DNA of 64,000 nucleotides, from NCBI RefSeq assembly GCF_001180325.1, contig NZ_CVSZ01000079.1, positions 26,598 through 90,597 on the forward strand. Direction: 5' to 3'. This stretch comes from Prochlorococcus marinus. Lineage in GTDB: Bacteria > Cyanobacteriota > Cyanobacteriia > PCC-6307 > Cyanobiaceae. A program made the translations under genes and the position numbers. Positions 54,342 through 63,911 of this stretch are shown here, one piece after another; positions within the stretch are counted from its first letter, which is position 1, and each line of letters opens with the position of its first letter. The notes beneath the pieces are model-generated. The model ran no database searches and had not been told where the DNA came from. It worked only from the letters and a program-made list of their open reading frames with translations.

Positions 54342-54783
54342 GACTATGGGCACCTCTTTCCGGAAAGAACTTTTTTTGTGTATTTTTTACATCAACCTTA
54401 AAATTAAGAAGCATATCTTCAATAACATAATCACTTTTTGTTAGAAGTTTGCCTTCTTCGATTGCTACTTCCACATGCCTATTTCCAAGATGATAAGCAG
54501 TTTTAATAAGTTCAATTTTAGAATTTGAACTTATTTCAATTAAATCTTCTGTTTTGGCAATTATCTCTACATAAAAATTGGACTTATTAGTTGAAAGAAT
54601 ATCTCCATCATTTAATTTGCCTTTACGAGGTAATTGTAAAATTATTTCTTGATCACAATCAGTTAATCTTTTGCCTCTTAAGATTCTTCTTTCATCTGAA
54701 CTTAAGGTAAGTTTTAAAAATAAACCTAATTTAGGTTTTTCCTTAATCCAATCAGTTACAACAATTTGTTTATTCATTCTCAT
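54334..54783 (-). CDS. ureE: Urease accessory nickel chaperone UreE
   Basis: Nickel metallochaperone. The peptide-binding N-terminal half contains LTLSSDERRILRGKRLTDCD, and the metal-binding half YHLGNRHVEVAIEEGKLL with the conserved His. The tail is a short GAHSHE instead of the long histidine tail of some bacteria, implying low nickel storage. The start is an ATG at 54783 (MRMNKQIVV); a TTG at 54789 is possible. It overlaps ureF by eight bases. Confidence 0.92.
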   Translation of the reverse strand: MRMNKQIVVTDWIKEKPKLGLFLKLTLSSDERRILRGKRLTDCDQEIILQLPRKGKLNDGDILSTNKSNFYVEIIAKTEDLIEISSNSKIELIKTAYHLGNRHVEVAIEEGKLLTKSDYVIEDMLLNFKVDVKNTQKKFFPERGAHSHE

Positions 54784-54831
54784 AATCAAAATTTTTGGTT
54801 ACTTTAATTTAGTAATTAAAGAAAACAATTT

Positions 54832-55734
54832 ATGATTAAAACTTCATGGGAAGGTAATTGTTTCTTAAATTTTTTCAATAATAAATCAAGTTTAGGAAAT
54901 GTTGATAAAACAATCTTTAAATCTAAATCAACTTCTCCTTATAAGTTATTAAAGGCTACACATGATCAAGAGGGCAGATGCATTTTGCCTGTTCTACATA
55001 CTGCAGGGGGATTGGTAGGAGGAGATTTACTCGATTTTGAAGTAAATCTTGAAAAAAACTCTAAGGTGTTGTTGACGACTTCTTCAGCTCAGAAAGTATA
55101 TGGATCAGTTGGAAGATCTAAAATCAATCCAAAAGGAAGTTTTTCAAAGCAAAAGAATCTCATAAACATTCTTGACAATTCTCATTTAGAGTATCTTCCC
55201 CAAGAAACAATCATCTTTGCAAATGGTCTATATGAGCAAATTTTTAAAGTATCTATTTCAGAAACTTCAAGTTTTTTATTTACTGATTTAATAAGACTTG
55301 GAAGATCATCTTCCGGAGAATCTATTGAGAGTGGAGTTTTTAGGTCTAAATTAGAAATTATGAGAAATAATGATTTACTTGATGATTGGGAATATGTTGA
55401 TCAGGTTGAATTATCTAAGGCAAGTTTTGTAGCCAAGTCAGGCATGGATTGCATGCCCGTTTTTGGATCCTTAATTTGGATTTGCGAAAAAGATTTTTCC
55501 AAGTCAAAAATAAATGATCTTGTAGGAAATATAAAAAATATTTTCAATGAAACTAATAATAATTTATCTATTGGAATCCTTGAAAATGGAATTTCTGTTC
55601 GATTCCTAGGGAGTTCTTCTCAAGATGCTAGAAAATGTTTTTTTTGTATTTGGAAACAAATTAGGTCTGTTTGTGGATTTTGTGAGCCAAAATATCAAGG
55701 TGTATGGCCCTTACAAGATTCTATGAATTATTAA
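54832..55734 (+). CDS. ureD: Urease accessory protein UreD
   Basis: Scaffold that binds apo-urease and conducts nickel. Family motifs are [17 protein letters not shown] near 60-76, [13 protein letters not shown] and the [14 protein letters not shown] segment, with [10 protein letters not shown] later. Length 300 is normal. It starts at ATG 54832, divergent from ureE across 48 bases, and is followed 50 bases later by ureA. Confidence 0.95.
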   Translation: MIKTSWEGNCFLNFFNNKSSLGNVDKTIFKSKSTSPYKLLKATHDQEGRCILPVLHTAGGLVGGDLLDFEVNLEKNSKVLLTTSSAQKVYGSVGRSKINPKGSFSKQKNLINILDNSHLEYLPQETIIFANGLYEQIFKVSISETSSFLFTDLIRLGRSSSGESIESGVFRSKLEIMRNNDLLDDWEYVDQVELSKASFVAKSGMDCMPVFGSLIWICEKDFSKSKINDLVGNIKNIFNETNNNLSIGILENGISVRFLGSSSQDARKCFFCIWKQIRSVCGFCEPKYQGVWPLQDSMNY

Positions 55735-55784
55735 TTATGTTCAGAAAGAACCTTTTTTAAGAATTTATAGATTAATTTTTTATT

Positions 55785-56087
55785 ATGCATCTTTCACCTC
55801 AAGAAAAGGATAAATTATTGATTTTTTCTGCTGCGCTCTTAGCTGAAAGAAGGCTTAGTCGAGGTCTTAAGCTTAATTATCCTGAAACAATTGCTTTTTT
55901 AAGTTTTCAAGTACTTGAAGGAGCACGAGATGGTAAAAGTGTAAGTCAATTAATGTCAGAGGGAACTACCTGGCTTTCAAAATCACAAGTTATGGAGGGC
56001 ATTCCTGAAATGGTTGATGAAGTTCAAATAGAAGCCGTTTTCCCTGATGGGACTAAATTAGTTACTATTCACAATCCGATTAATTAG
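55785..56087 (+). CDS. ureA: Urease subunit gamma
   Basis: Small structural subunit of the (alpha-beta-gamma)3 urease. The 100-residue sequence has the typical [20 protein letters not shown] opening, the [19 protein letters not shown] helix pair and a C-terminal [20 protein letters not shown] strand. ureB follows two bases after the stop. Confidence 0.97.
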   Translation: MHLSPQEKDKLLIFSAALLAERRLSRGLKLNYPETIAFLSFQVLEGARDGKSVSQLMSEGTTWLSKSQVMEGIPEMVDEVQIEAVFPDGTKLVTIHNPIN

Positions 56088-56089
56088 TT

Positions 56090-56410
56090 ATGAGTAATTT
56101 AATTCCTGGCGAAATAATTACTGAACAAGGTGAAATCGAACTAAATTTCAGTAAGCCAGTTAAAACAGTAACGGTTTCTAATTCTGGAGATAGACCCGTG
56201 CAAGTTGGATCTCATTATCATTTTTATGAAGCAAACAAGGCTTTAATTTTTGATCGAGAAATAACACATGGTATGCGTCTAGATATTCCTGCAGGAACAG
56301 CAATTAGATTTGAACCTGGTGATACAACAGATGTCAAATTAGTGCCATTTTCAGGTTTAAGAAATGCATATGGTTTTAATTCATTAGTTAATGGTTCTTT
56401 GAATAGTTAA
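56090..56410 (+). CDS. ureB: Urease subunit beta
   Basis: Beta-sandwich subunit of urease, 106 residues. The signature is [20 protein letters not shown] near 28-47 and the [20 protein letters not shown] segment. It is two bases after ureA and four before ureC, so the three form one operon with matched synthesis. Confidence 0.97.
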   Translation: MSNLIPGEIITEQGEIELNFSKPVKTVTVSNSGDRPVQVGSHYHFYEANKALIFDREITHGMRLDIPAGTAIRFEPGDTTDVKLVPFSGLRNAYGFNSLVNGSLNS

Positions 56411-56414
56411 AATT

Positions 56415-58124
56415 ATGTCTTATAAAATTGATAGAAAAACTTATGCTCAAACTTACGGACCCACTACCGGAGATAGAGTAAGGCTTGCTGATACCGAACT
56501 TATTATAGAAGTAGAAAAGGATTTAACTACATACGGAGATGAAGTTAAATTTGGTGGAGGTAAAGTTATTCGAGATGGGATGGGACAGTCTCAAGTAAGA
56601 AGAGCTGATGGAGCTGTAGATACTGTAATAACTAATGCTTTGATCGTTGATTGGTGGGGAATAATTAAGGCTGATGTGGGGATAAAAGATGGAATGATTT
56701 TTGAAATTGGTAAGGCTGGCAATCCTGATATCCAAGATAATGTTGATATTGTTATTGGTGCATCAACAGAAGTAATAGCTGGAGAGGGGCATATTCTTAC
56801 TGCAGGTTCAATAGATACCCATATTCACTTTATCTGTCCCCAACAAATTGAGACAGCACTAGCCTCTGGAATTACAACCATGTTAGGAGGAGGAACTGGA
56901 CCTGCAACTGGTACAAATGCTACTACTTGTACGCCGGGTTCTTTTCATATTTCAAGAATGCTTCAATCTGCAGAAGCATTTCCCATGAATTTAGGTTTTT
57001 TTGGAAAGGGAAATTCAACAAACGAGAGCAATCTTATCGATCAGGTTGAAGCTGGTGCATGTGGGTTGAAGCTTCATGAGGATTGGGGAACCACTCCTTC
57101 TACAATAAATTCTTGTCTAAATATTGCAGATAAGTTTGACGTACAAGTATGTATTCATACTGATACTTTGAATGAGGCAGGCTTTGTTGAAGATACCATT
57201 AATGCTATTGCAGGAAGAACTATTCATACTTTTCATACCGAAGGAGCAGGTGGAGGTCATGCTCCAGACATTATAAAAATCTGTGGAGAAAAAAATGTTC
57301 TTCCTAGTAGTACAAATCCAACAAGACCTTATACAAGGAACACATTAGAAGAACATCTTGACATGTTAATGGTTTGTCACCATTTAGATTCTAAAATCTC
57401 AGAAGACATTGCATTTGCTGAATCAAGGATCAGAAGAGAGACTATTGCAGCCGAGGATATCTTGCATGATCTAGGTGCCTTTTCAATTATTGCTAGTGAT
57501 TCTCAAGCTATGGGAAGAGTTGGCGAAGTAATTACAAGAACTTTTCAAACCGCACATAAAATGAAAGTCCAAAGGGGGCCACTAACCCAGGATTCTGATA
57601 GAAACGATAATTATAGAGTAAAAAGATATATTTCAAAAGTCACAATAAATCCTGCAATAGCTCATGGTATTGATAAACATGTTGGGTCTATAGAAAAGGG
57701 TAAAATTGCGGATTTGGCATTGTGGAAACCTTCCTTTTTTGCAGTAAAGCCTGAATTAGTTATTAAAGGCGGATCTATAGCTTGGTCCCAAATGGGTGAT
57801 GCAAATGCTTCAATTCCTACTCCAGGTCCTATTCATGGTCGACCTATGTTTGCAAGTTTCGGCCAATCTCTAATTAAGAGTTCTTTTACCTTTTTAAGTA
57901 AAAATTCAATTGAACAAAATGTTCCAAATAAATTAGGCTTACAAAGGAAATGTATTGCCGTAGAAAATACCAGAAATATTAATAAATCAAATTTAAAACT
58001 TAATAGTAAACTACCAAATATTTCAGTTGATCCACAAACTTATGAAGTTTTTTCCGATGGAGAACTTCTTACTTGTGAACCCCTTGATGAAGTACCAATG
58101 GCTCAGAGGTATTTTTTGCTTTAG
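56415..58124 (+). CDS. ureC: Urease subunit alpha (catalytic)
   Basis: Hydrolyses urea to ammonia and carbamate at a dinickel centre. All ligands are visible: H136 and H138 (DTHIHFI), the carbamylated lysine K219 (GLKLHEDWG), H248, H274 and D362 ([10 protein letters not shown]). The mobile flap carries C321 and H322. Numbering is shifted by +2 from Klebsiella urease. Length 569 is standard. It overlaps the convergent gpgS gene by four bases. Confidence 0.98.
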   Translation: MSYKIDRKTYAQTYGPTTGDRVRLADTELIIEVEKDLTTYGDEVKFGGGKVIRDGMGQSQVRRADGAVDTVITNALIVDWWGIIKADVGIKDGMIFEIGKAGNPDIQDNVDIVIGASTEVIAGEGHILTAGSIDTHIHFICPQQIETALASGITTMLGGGTGPATGTNATTCTPGSFHISRMLQSAEAFPMNLGFFGKGNSTNESNLIDQVEAGACGLKLHEDWGTTPSTINSCLNIADKFDVQVCIHTDTLNEAGFVEDTINAIAGRTIHTFHTEGAGGGHAPDIIKICGEKNVLPSSTNPTRPYTRNTLEEHLDMLMVCHHLDSKISEDIAFAESRIRRETIAAEDILHDLGAFSIIASDSQAMGRVGEVITRTFQTAHKMKVQRGPLTQDSDRNDNYRVKRYISKVTINPAIAHGIDKHVGSIEKGKIADLALWKPSFFAVKPELVIKGGSIAWSQMGDANASIPTPGPIHGRPMFASFGQSLIKSSFTFLSKNSIEQNVPNKLGLQRKCIAVENTRNINKSNLKLNSKLPNISVDPQTYEVFSDGELLTCEPLDEVPMAQRYFLL

Positions 58125-59347
58125 AAGTTTTTAATTAATTCTTTTTCACTTATCTTTATGTCTTTTGACCCTGCAATCGTTAAATCTTCTTGCAGTTTGT
58201 TCTCACAAGATAGAACTCTTGACCAACTTGGTAATTGAAGTGTCCTAGGACAGGCAAGATAATCTTCTGTAGCAGGTCTTAATAGTTTCGCAAACTTTTG
58301 TACTGATAATTCTTCTTCGTGTCGATCGTAGGGAAGTTGATTAACTGCTGAATCTAATCCAAATTGTTTTACCCGATCTTCTCCAACTCTTTTGTAGAGA
58401 ACTTCTAAAGTTGCTAATTGAGTGCTAGTTAAAGTCTCGGCTTGATGCTCCATGAGACCTCTTAAAACACTTGAAAGTATTTCTGTACACATTTTTTGCA
58501 ATCCTTCTTTAGAAGAATCTCCAATATTCTTATGTTTGTGATCAAATAAACCTAGGTCAACCTGGGCTATTTTGGAGGTCCTTACGTTTCTATAAACCTC
58601 TGATAATAAACCTATCTCTAAACCCCAGTCACAAGGTATTCTTAAATTCATAGCAAGATCTTTAGTAAAAGCAAACTCTCCTGCCAATGGATATCTAAAT
58701 GATTGAAGATATTGTAAAAACGGACCATTCCCAACTAACTGCTCAAGACTTGCTAATAAAGGACCCACGAATAATCTTGTTGCTCTACCTTGCAATTGAT
58801 TCGTTTCTAAAGATAATCTACTGTAAAAAGCCTTTACATATGATATTCCATATGATTCATCCAGAAGTGGAAGTATCATTCTTGAAGGATATAAAGGACT
58901 AAAAGTTCTTATATCAGCATCAAAAAGAGCGACAACTTCCGATTTTCTAGTCGCAACTCCTATGCCTTGCCATACAGCCCATCCTTTACCTGGAGTTCCT
59001 AAAAGTTCTAATCCATTTTTTTCTTGGCTTTTTAATAGCTCAATTACAGAGGGTGAATTAGTCCATTGAACGTGAACTGGGAATGGCATTGAGTCAAAAA
59101 ATGATTTTGCTGCTTTAACTTGCTCAACAGTTTTTGCAGATAGGGCAATTACTAATTCATTTAAGCCTGTAAGGTTTTTTAAAACTTCTCTAATGTCTTT
59201 TAATGCTGGGCGCTCAAACTCTTCATATAAGCAAGGTATTAAAATGCTAGTTGATCTTTTTTTAAGACTTTTGTTTAATTCTTTAAGTAAATTCCCTGTA
59301 ACTCCATATTCATGTATTGTTGTGATTAAACCTTGTTGAAAGTCCAT
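58121..59347 (-). CDS. gpgS: Glucosyl-3-phosphoglycerate synthase (GT81)
   Basis: Transfers glucose from an NDP-glucose donor to 3-phosphoglycerate, the first step of glucosylglycerate synthesis. The GT-A fold shows [15 protein letters not shown] near 36-50, [13 protein letters not shown] and the metal-binding DAD motif in [12 protein letters not shown], with PLAGEFAF later. Length 408 fits cyanobacterial GpgS. The three genes divergent from it complete a glucosylglycerate pathway. Its stop overlaps the end of ureC. Confidence 0.9.
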   Translation of the reverse strand: MDFQQGLITTIHEYGVTGNLLKELNKSLKKRSTSILIPCLYEEFERPALKDIREVLKNLTGLNELVIALSAKTVEQVKAAKSFFDSMPFPVHVQWTNSPSVIELLKSQEKNGLELLGTPGKGWAVWQGIGVATRKSEVVALFDADIRTFSPLYPSRMILPLLDESYGISYVKAFYSRLSLETNQLQGRATRLFVGPLLASLEQLVGNGPFLQYLQSFRYPLAGEFAFTKDLAMNLRIPCDWGLEIGLLSEVYRNVRTSKIAQVDLGLFDHKHKNIGDSSKEGLQKMCTEILSSVLRGLMEHQAETLTSTQLATLEVLYKRVGEDRVKQFGLDSAVNQLPYDRHEEELSVQKFAKLLRPATEDYLACPRTLQLPSWSRVLSCENKLQEDLTIAGSKDIKISEKELIKNF

Positions 59348-59397
59348 TTTCTAATTGATGTGCAGAATGGTATTAATACTTCAATGATTTTTTCAAA

Positions 59398-61158
59398 GTG
59401 AAGCAAATTGATTCAGAGAAAAAATTAGATAGATTAAAAATTGAAAAATTGTTAAAAACAATTTATTCAAATCATACTACAGAAGAAATTAATTTTATTT
59501 CAAACCAATTATTACAGATTTTAGATGATTTCTCAGAGAAATCTGCTTATGAAGAAATAAGAAATAAAGAAAGGTGGAATGAATCTCATTCAGTTTTGAT
59601 TACTTATGCAGATAGTATTTATAAAAATGGCGAGGCATCATTAATAACTCTTAGGAAGTTGTTAAGTAAGCATTTTGGCAGCCTTTCGAAAGTTGTACAT
59701 ATTCTTCCTTTTCTGAAATCTACAAGCGATGGAGGTTTCGCAGTCTCAAGTTATGATTCTCTAGAAGAGAAATTTGGTGGTTGGGATGATCTTAAAAATA
59801 TTTCTAAAAATCACGATTTGATGGCTGATTTAGTATTAAACCATGTTTCATCATCTCACCCATGGGTTCAACAATTTATTAAATCGCAAGAACCAGGTGT
59901 ATCAAATGTTTTTTCACCGAAAAAAAATCTTGACTGGTCAAATGTAGTTAGGCCTAGAAGTTCTTCTTTGTTTTCTCAAATAAATACTGATGATGGTCCT
60001 AAACAAGTTTGGACAACTTTTGGGCCAGATCAAATTGATTTGAATTGGCATAATCCTAAAATGACTCTTGAGTTCTTAAATTTAATTACTACCTATTTAT
60101 CTAATGGAATTAAATGGTTAAGGCTTGATGCTGTAGGTTTTATTTGGAAGGAATCAGGGACTACATGCTTACATTTACCTAAAGCACATTCAATTGTGAA
60201 ACTCTTAAGAGTTCTTTTAAATAATCTTCTTGATGATGGCGTTTTAATAACAGAAACCAATGTTCCTCAGAAGGAGAATCTATCTTATCTTATTACTGAT
60301 GATGAAGCACACATGGCATATAATTTCCCATTGCCTCCACTTCTATTAGAGGCAATTATTACTTCAAGAGCTGATATCTTAAATTCATGGATATTTGATT
60401 GGCCCACATTACCTGAAGATACTACTTTATTTAATTTTTCTGCATCGCACGATGGTGTTGGGCTAAGAGCTCTAGAGGGTTTAATGAATGAGCAGAGAAT
60501 TAAGGATTTATTAATTAATTGTGAGAAAAGAGGAGGATTAGTAAGTCATAGACGTTTATCAAGTGGTGAAGATAAACCTTATGAATTGAATATTAGTTGG
60601 TGGAGTGCAATGGAAGACTCAAGTAGAGATGCTAAAAGATTTCAATATGAGAGATTTATTTTGAGTCAACTATTAGTAATGGCTCTAAAAGGGGTGCCTG
60701 CATTTTATTTGCCAGCATTACTAGCTTCAGAAAATGATGTTAAAAGTTTTTCTATGACAGGTCAAAGAAGAGATCTAAACAGAGAAAAGTTTAAATCAGA
60801 AAACCTTTCAGCTATTTTAAATAATCCTGAATCTAATGCAAATAAAAACTTAAAATATCTTCGTAATGCTATGGATGTCCGATCAGAATTAAAGCAATTT
60901 CACCCTTGTTCACAAATGAAATGTTTGTCTAAAGGTAGAAGTGATATTGTTGTAATCAAAAGAGGTAAAGGTCTTGATTCTGTTTTTGCAATCCATAATA
61001 TGACTGAAAATAAAATTAATTATCAATTAAATGATAATGATCTACCAAAAATAGTTGATAATGATTTCAATACCCATGATTTTTTAACATCCTCTAAATA
61101 TAATTGCAAAAATATTAGTCTTGATCCTTTTCAAGTACTTTGGCTTAGTGCTTTGTAA
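59398..61158 (+). CDS. GH13_18 sucrose-phosphorylase-like enzyme (putative glucosylglycerate phosphorylase)
   Basis: TIM-barrel glycoside hydrolase family 13, 586 residues. The nucleophile Asp is in IKWLRLDAVGFIWKESG, the acid/base Glu in DGVLITETNVPQKE and the third Asp in NFSASHDGVGLRALEG. The pattern is that of sucrose/glucosylglycerate phosphorylases, which reversibly split the glucosyl bond with phosphate. Given gpgS, a phosphatase and glycerate kinase next to it, glucosylglycerate is the likeliest substrate. GTG start at 59398; the MpgP-like gene follows by two bases. Confidence 0.85.
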   Translation: MKQIDSEKKLDRLKIEKLLKTIYSNHTTEEINFISNQLLQILDDFSEKSAYEEIRNKERWNESHSVLITYADSIYKNGEASLITLRKLLSKHFGSLSKVVHILPFLKSTSDGGFAVSSYDSLEEKFGGWDDLKNISKNHDLMADLVLNHVSSSHPWVQQFIKSQEPGVSNVFSPKKNLDWSNVVRPRSSSLFSQINTDDGPKQVWTTFGPDQIDLNWHNPKMTLEFLNLITTYLSNGIKWLRLDAVGFIWKESGTTCLHLPKAHSIVKLLRVLLNNLLDDGVLITETNVPQKENLSYLITDDEAHMAYNFPLPPLLLEAIITSRADILNSWIFDWPTLPEDTTLFNFSASHDGVGLRALEGLMNEQRIKDLLINCEKRGGLVSHRRLSSGEDKPYELNISWWSAMEDSSRDAKRFQYERFILSQLLVMALKGVPAFYLPALLASENDVKSFSMTGQRRDLNREKFKSENLSAILNNPESNANKNLKYLRNAMDVRSELKQFHPCSQMKCLSKGRSDIVVIKRGKGLDSVFAIHNMTENKINYQLNDNDLPKIVDNDFNTHDFLTSSKYNCKNISLDPFQVLWLSAL

Positions 61159-61160
61159 AT

Positions 61161-61958
61161 ATGATAGAAAAATCTTCTATTTGGGTAGTAAGTGATGTAG
61201 ATGGTACATTAATGGATCATTCATATGATTTGTCACCTGCTAAAGAAACTATAAAAAAACTACAAAATTTATCTATACCCGTAATTCTTTGTACAAGCAA
61301 AACTGCTTCTGAAGTAAAAGTTATTAGAAAGGAACTTAACTTGACGGATCCTTATATTGTTGAGAATGGTGCGGCAATATATGGTGAATCTCTTAAAAGA
61401 GTAAATGGAGAAATTATTCTTGGAATAAAATACGAATCTCTTGAAGAAATCTTAAATTTTATTTCTAAAGAAATTGATTATAAACTTACTCCTCTTAATA
61501 ATCTCACTGATCAAGAAGCCACTCAGCTTACAGGTTTAGTAGGTAACTCATTGAACTTAATGCGTGATAGACACTGGAGCATGCCTTTTTTAAATCCACC
61601 AAGTTATTTAGAAGAGAAAATTAATATCTCTTGTAAAAAATTTAATGTTGAAATTTTTAAGGGCAATAGAATGAGTCACTTATTATCTACAAAATCGAAT
61701 AAAGGTAAAGCAATAAATGCTCTTAAAGAATATTCAAATGTTCATAATATTGAAATTATAGGTTTAGGCGATTCTCCAAATGATTTGCCTCTACTTTTAA
61801 GCTCAGATATTAAAATAGTTATTCCTGGAATAGATGGGCCTAACTTAAATTTACTAGATCAATTAAAAGATTTGGAATTTACTTTGGCTTCTGAACCAAA
61901 TGGCTATGGTTGGAAAAATGAAATCAATAAATTAATAAATAAGAGAGAACTTAGTTAA
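61161..61958 (+). CDS. Mannosyl/glucosyl-3-phosphoglycerate phosphatase (HAD, MpgP type)
   Basis: HAD IIB-type phosphatase. Motif I is VVSDVDGTLMDHSYDLSP with the Asp nucleophile at about residue 11, then VILCTSKTASEV (motif II), and motif III/IV GLGDSPNDLPLLLSSD. Length 265 fits MpgP/YedP. Beside gpgS it is expected to remove the phosphate of glucosyl-3-phosphoglycerate to give glucosylglycerate. The sugar preference cannot be read from sequence. Confidence 0.88.
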   Translation: MIEKSSIWVVSDVDGTLMDHSYDLSPAKETIKKLQNLSIPVILCTSKTASEVKVIRKELNLTDPYIVENGAAIYGESLKRVNGEIILGIKYESLEEILNFISKEIDYKLTPLNNLTDQEATQLTGLVGNSLNLMRDRHWSMPFLNPPSYLEEKINISCKKFNVEIFKGNRMSHLLSTKSNKGKAINALKEYSNVHNIEIIGLGDSPNDLPLLLSSDIKIVIPGIDGPNLNLLDQLKDLEFTLASEPNGYGWKNEINKLINKRELS

Positions 61959-61962
61959 AGAG

Positions 61963-62907
61963 ATGAAAGATTTAGATATTAATTTTCCTCTTGATAAATT
62001 TGAAAAATTAATTATTGATATTGGTTGGGAATCCTTGGATGATTGGTTCAATTTTTGGAATAATAAAAGAAACATTCTTTCAATTGATCAATATTGGAAC
62101 AATAAAGTAAATGATGATTGGATTTGGGGTTTGGCTTTACCTCTTTTATCTCAGGCTTATAATTTTCAAAATAATTTTTCTGATAGAAAAATTATTGGAA
62201 TTTCAGCTTTGCCTGGCACAGGTAAAACAACACTAGGTAAATGGCTCGAAGCTATATCGTTAAAGTTAAACTTCAAAATTGCGGTTATTTCAATTGACGA
62301 CTTTTATCTCCCTTCAAATGAAATGAAATTAGCAATTAAGAATAACCCTTGGAATGTTTCAAGAGGGTTTCCTGGAAGTCACTCAGTAAAATTAATGTAT
62401 GAAAAATTATTAAATTGGAAGATAAATGGAGAATTAAATGTACCAGTTTTCGACAAATCCTTAAGAAATGGTTTAGGAGATAGATCTCATTGGAGATTAG
62501 ATAATCCTGATTTATTAATTCTTGAGGGATGGTTTTTGGGAATAAAACCTTATTCTATTGACATAAATGATCGATCTCTAAATACAACAAATTTGAGTTT
62601 TGATGAATTATCGTATGTATTAAAAATTCAAAATAACCTAAACGATTATTTAGATATTTGGACTTTAATTGACAATATTTGGCACTTAAAGCCATTGAAG
62701 ATTGAATACATGAATATATGGAAAACAAATCAGGAAAAAGAAATGTTTTTACAGAAAGGTAACGCCCTTATAAATGAAAAATTATCTAATTTCTTGAGAA
62801 TGCTTAATGTCTCAATTCCTCATAAAAGCTTTGATGTTTTAAAATCCTACGCTCTTTTATTAATTGATCAAGAAAGAAATTTAGTTGAGGCTGGATTGAA
62901 TTTGTAG
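61963..62907 (+). CDS. D-glycerate 3-kinase-like P-loop kinase
   Basis: 314 residues. The P-loop ISALPGTGKTTLGKWLEAIS is at about residues 80-99, followed by ISIDDFYLPSNEM, SRGFPGSHSVKLM and LILEGWFLGIKP, matching the plant/cyanobacterial glycerate kinase (GLYK) family. It would phosphorylate glycerate to 3-phosphoglycerate, either in photorespiration or in recycling glycerate released by the phosphorylase upstream. It lies four bases after the phosphatase gene. Confidence 0.9.
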   Translation: MKDLDINFPLDKFEKLIIDIGWESLDDWFNFWNNKRNILSIDQYWNNKVNDDWIWGLALPLLSQAYNFQNNFSDRKIIGISALPGTGKTTLGKWLEAISLKLNFKIAVISIDDFYLPSNEMKLAIKNNPWNVSRGFPGSHSVKLMYEKLLNWKINGELNVPVFDKSLRNGLGDRSHWRLDNPDLLILEGWFLGIKPYSIDINDRSLNTTNLSFDELSYVLKIQNNLNDYLDIWTLIDNIWHLKPLKIEYMNIWKTNQEKEMFLQKGNALINEKLSNFLRMLNVSIPHKSFDVLKSYALLLIDQERNLVEAGLNL

Positions 62908-62998
62908 TATTTTCTAAATTTCTTTTTTTTCAGTAATTTTTTATACATTTTTTTCAGCTCTTAATAGTGTTTAATTGTATTTATTTTGCTTCTTAGCG

Positions 62999-63226
62999 AT
63001 GGTTGAGTTTTCTTACAAAAATGAAGGCTGTAGCATGGTTGTCTTGAGATGTATTGGTCCATCAAATTTTTTCTTAGAAAGAGTTTTATTCCCAACTGAC
63101 ATTCTTACTTTTATGGCTCCAAATGATTCAAGAGTTGAAATCTGGGGAAATGAATTATATGGCCCTAAGTTGGAAGAGAGAATAAGAATTTCTGCTGATA
63201 ACGAAGATTCGACTTTAGTGGCATAG
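62999..63226 (+). CDS. DUF1830 family protein
   Basis: 75 residues in the preferred frame starting at ATG 62999 (MVEFSYKNEGCSMVVLRC); a TTG at 62975 would add eight residues. The DUF1830 signature is NFFLERVLFPTDILTFMAP, then RVEIWGNELYG. The family is limited to cyanobacteria and its function is unknown. Two cysteines at about 11 and 18. Confidence 0.82.
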   Translation: MVEFSYKNEGCSMVVLRCIGPSNFFLERVLFPTDILTFMAPNDSRVEIWGNELYGPKLEERIRISADNEDSTLVA

Positions 63227-63312
63227 AAGAGTTATTTAATTGTCTTCGAGTCAAAATTTTTTACAAATACTTAGTTTTTATTGATATTATCAAACTAGTT
63301 TTAGTTTTATAG

Positions 63313-63438
63313 ATGTATTCTTTTTCTTCCTTTGCAATAGGAGGTTTCGTTCCCTCTGCAGCAATCGCTGGAGTTTTACTTTTAGTTGGTTTAGGAGCCT
63401 TCTTTTATCTTGGTATTAAAGGACCCACAGATTATTAA
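63313..63438 (+). CDS. 41-residue single-span membrane miniprotein
   Basis: ATG 63313 encodes MYSFSSFAIGGFVPSAAIAG, then VLLLVGLGAFFYLGIKGPTDY: one strongly hydrophobic span with glycine spacing and a short polar end. The profile is like low-molecular-weight photosystem or cytochrome b6f subunits, but I cannot match it to a named one. It is too short for standard cut-offs yet has a clean, plausible start and stop. Confidence 0.6.
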   Translation: MYSFSSFAIGGFVPSAAIAGVLLLVGLGAFFYLGIKGPTDY

Positions 63439-63495
63439 ACATGTGTAAATAAAAAAATTGAAATTTTTCATACCCTCCTTGAAAAAATTAACACT

Positions 63496-63630
63496 ATGGA
63501 TTTAACAACTATTTTATTTATATTAAGCTTACCTTTCGTTTTATTAACAGTTTATTTTGGGACAAAAAATGATTTTTACGAAAGTGAAAACTATAAAGGT
63601 GATGGTTGTGCCCACGATGTTAAAAGGTAA
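63496..63630 (+). CDS. 44-residue single-span membrane miniprotein
   Basis: ATG 63496 encodes MDLTTILFILSLPFVLLTVY (one span) then GTKNDFYESENYKGDGCAHD and VKR. The acidic/polar tail has a single cysteine. It lies 57 bases after the previous miniprotein and may be co-transcribed with it. Confidence 0.5.
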   Translation: MDLTTILFILSLPFVLLTVYFGTKNDFYESENYKGDGCAHDVKR

Positions 63631-63638
63631 CTTTACTA

Positions 63639-63911
63639 CTAATCACCTCTAAATACACAGGTCCATTTACTATCAAAATGCCAAACTGGTTTGTATATTT
63701 CATTAGTAATTTTTTCTCCTGCCTTATTACAATTATCTAAATCTTTCATGGGAATAGAATGTAAGGAAGGACTCGTTATTCCACTAACCTCTGGCCTTCC
63801 TCCAGGCCCTTGTCTATAAGTTCCAATTATTAACCAATACTTAGCTTTAGCAGAACCATAAAAGATTAAGGGAAAAAGAAAAAATAATATTAAAATAGAT
63901 TTTATTTTCAT
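63639..63911 (-). CDS. Small secreted protein of unknown function
   Basis: 90 residues. A signal peptide of about 23 residues (MKIKSILILFFLFPLIFYGS, AKA) is followed by a mature part with YWLIIGTYRQGPGGRPEVSG and two cysteines (DNCNKAG and WTCVFRGD) able to form a disulfide. Similar small proteins recur in marine cyanobacteria without assigned function. It converges on the miniprotein gene at 63496. The last 89 bases of the window contain nothing I recognise. Confidence 0.7.
   Translation of the reverse strand: MKIKSILILFFLFPLIFYGSAKAKYWLIIGTYRQGPGGRPEVSGITSPSLHSIPMKDLDNCNKAGEKITNEIYKPVWHFDSKWTCVFRGD

Noticed and set aside
56523..56735. Minus-strand ORF of 70 codons
   Set aside because: Antisense to conserved ureC sequence.
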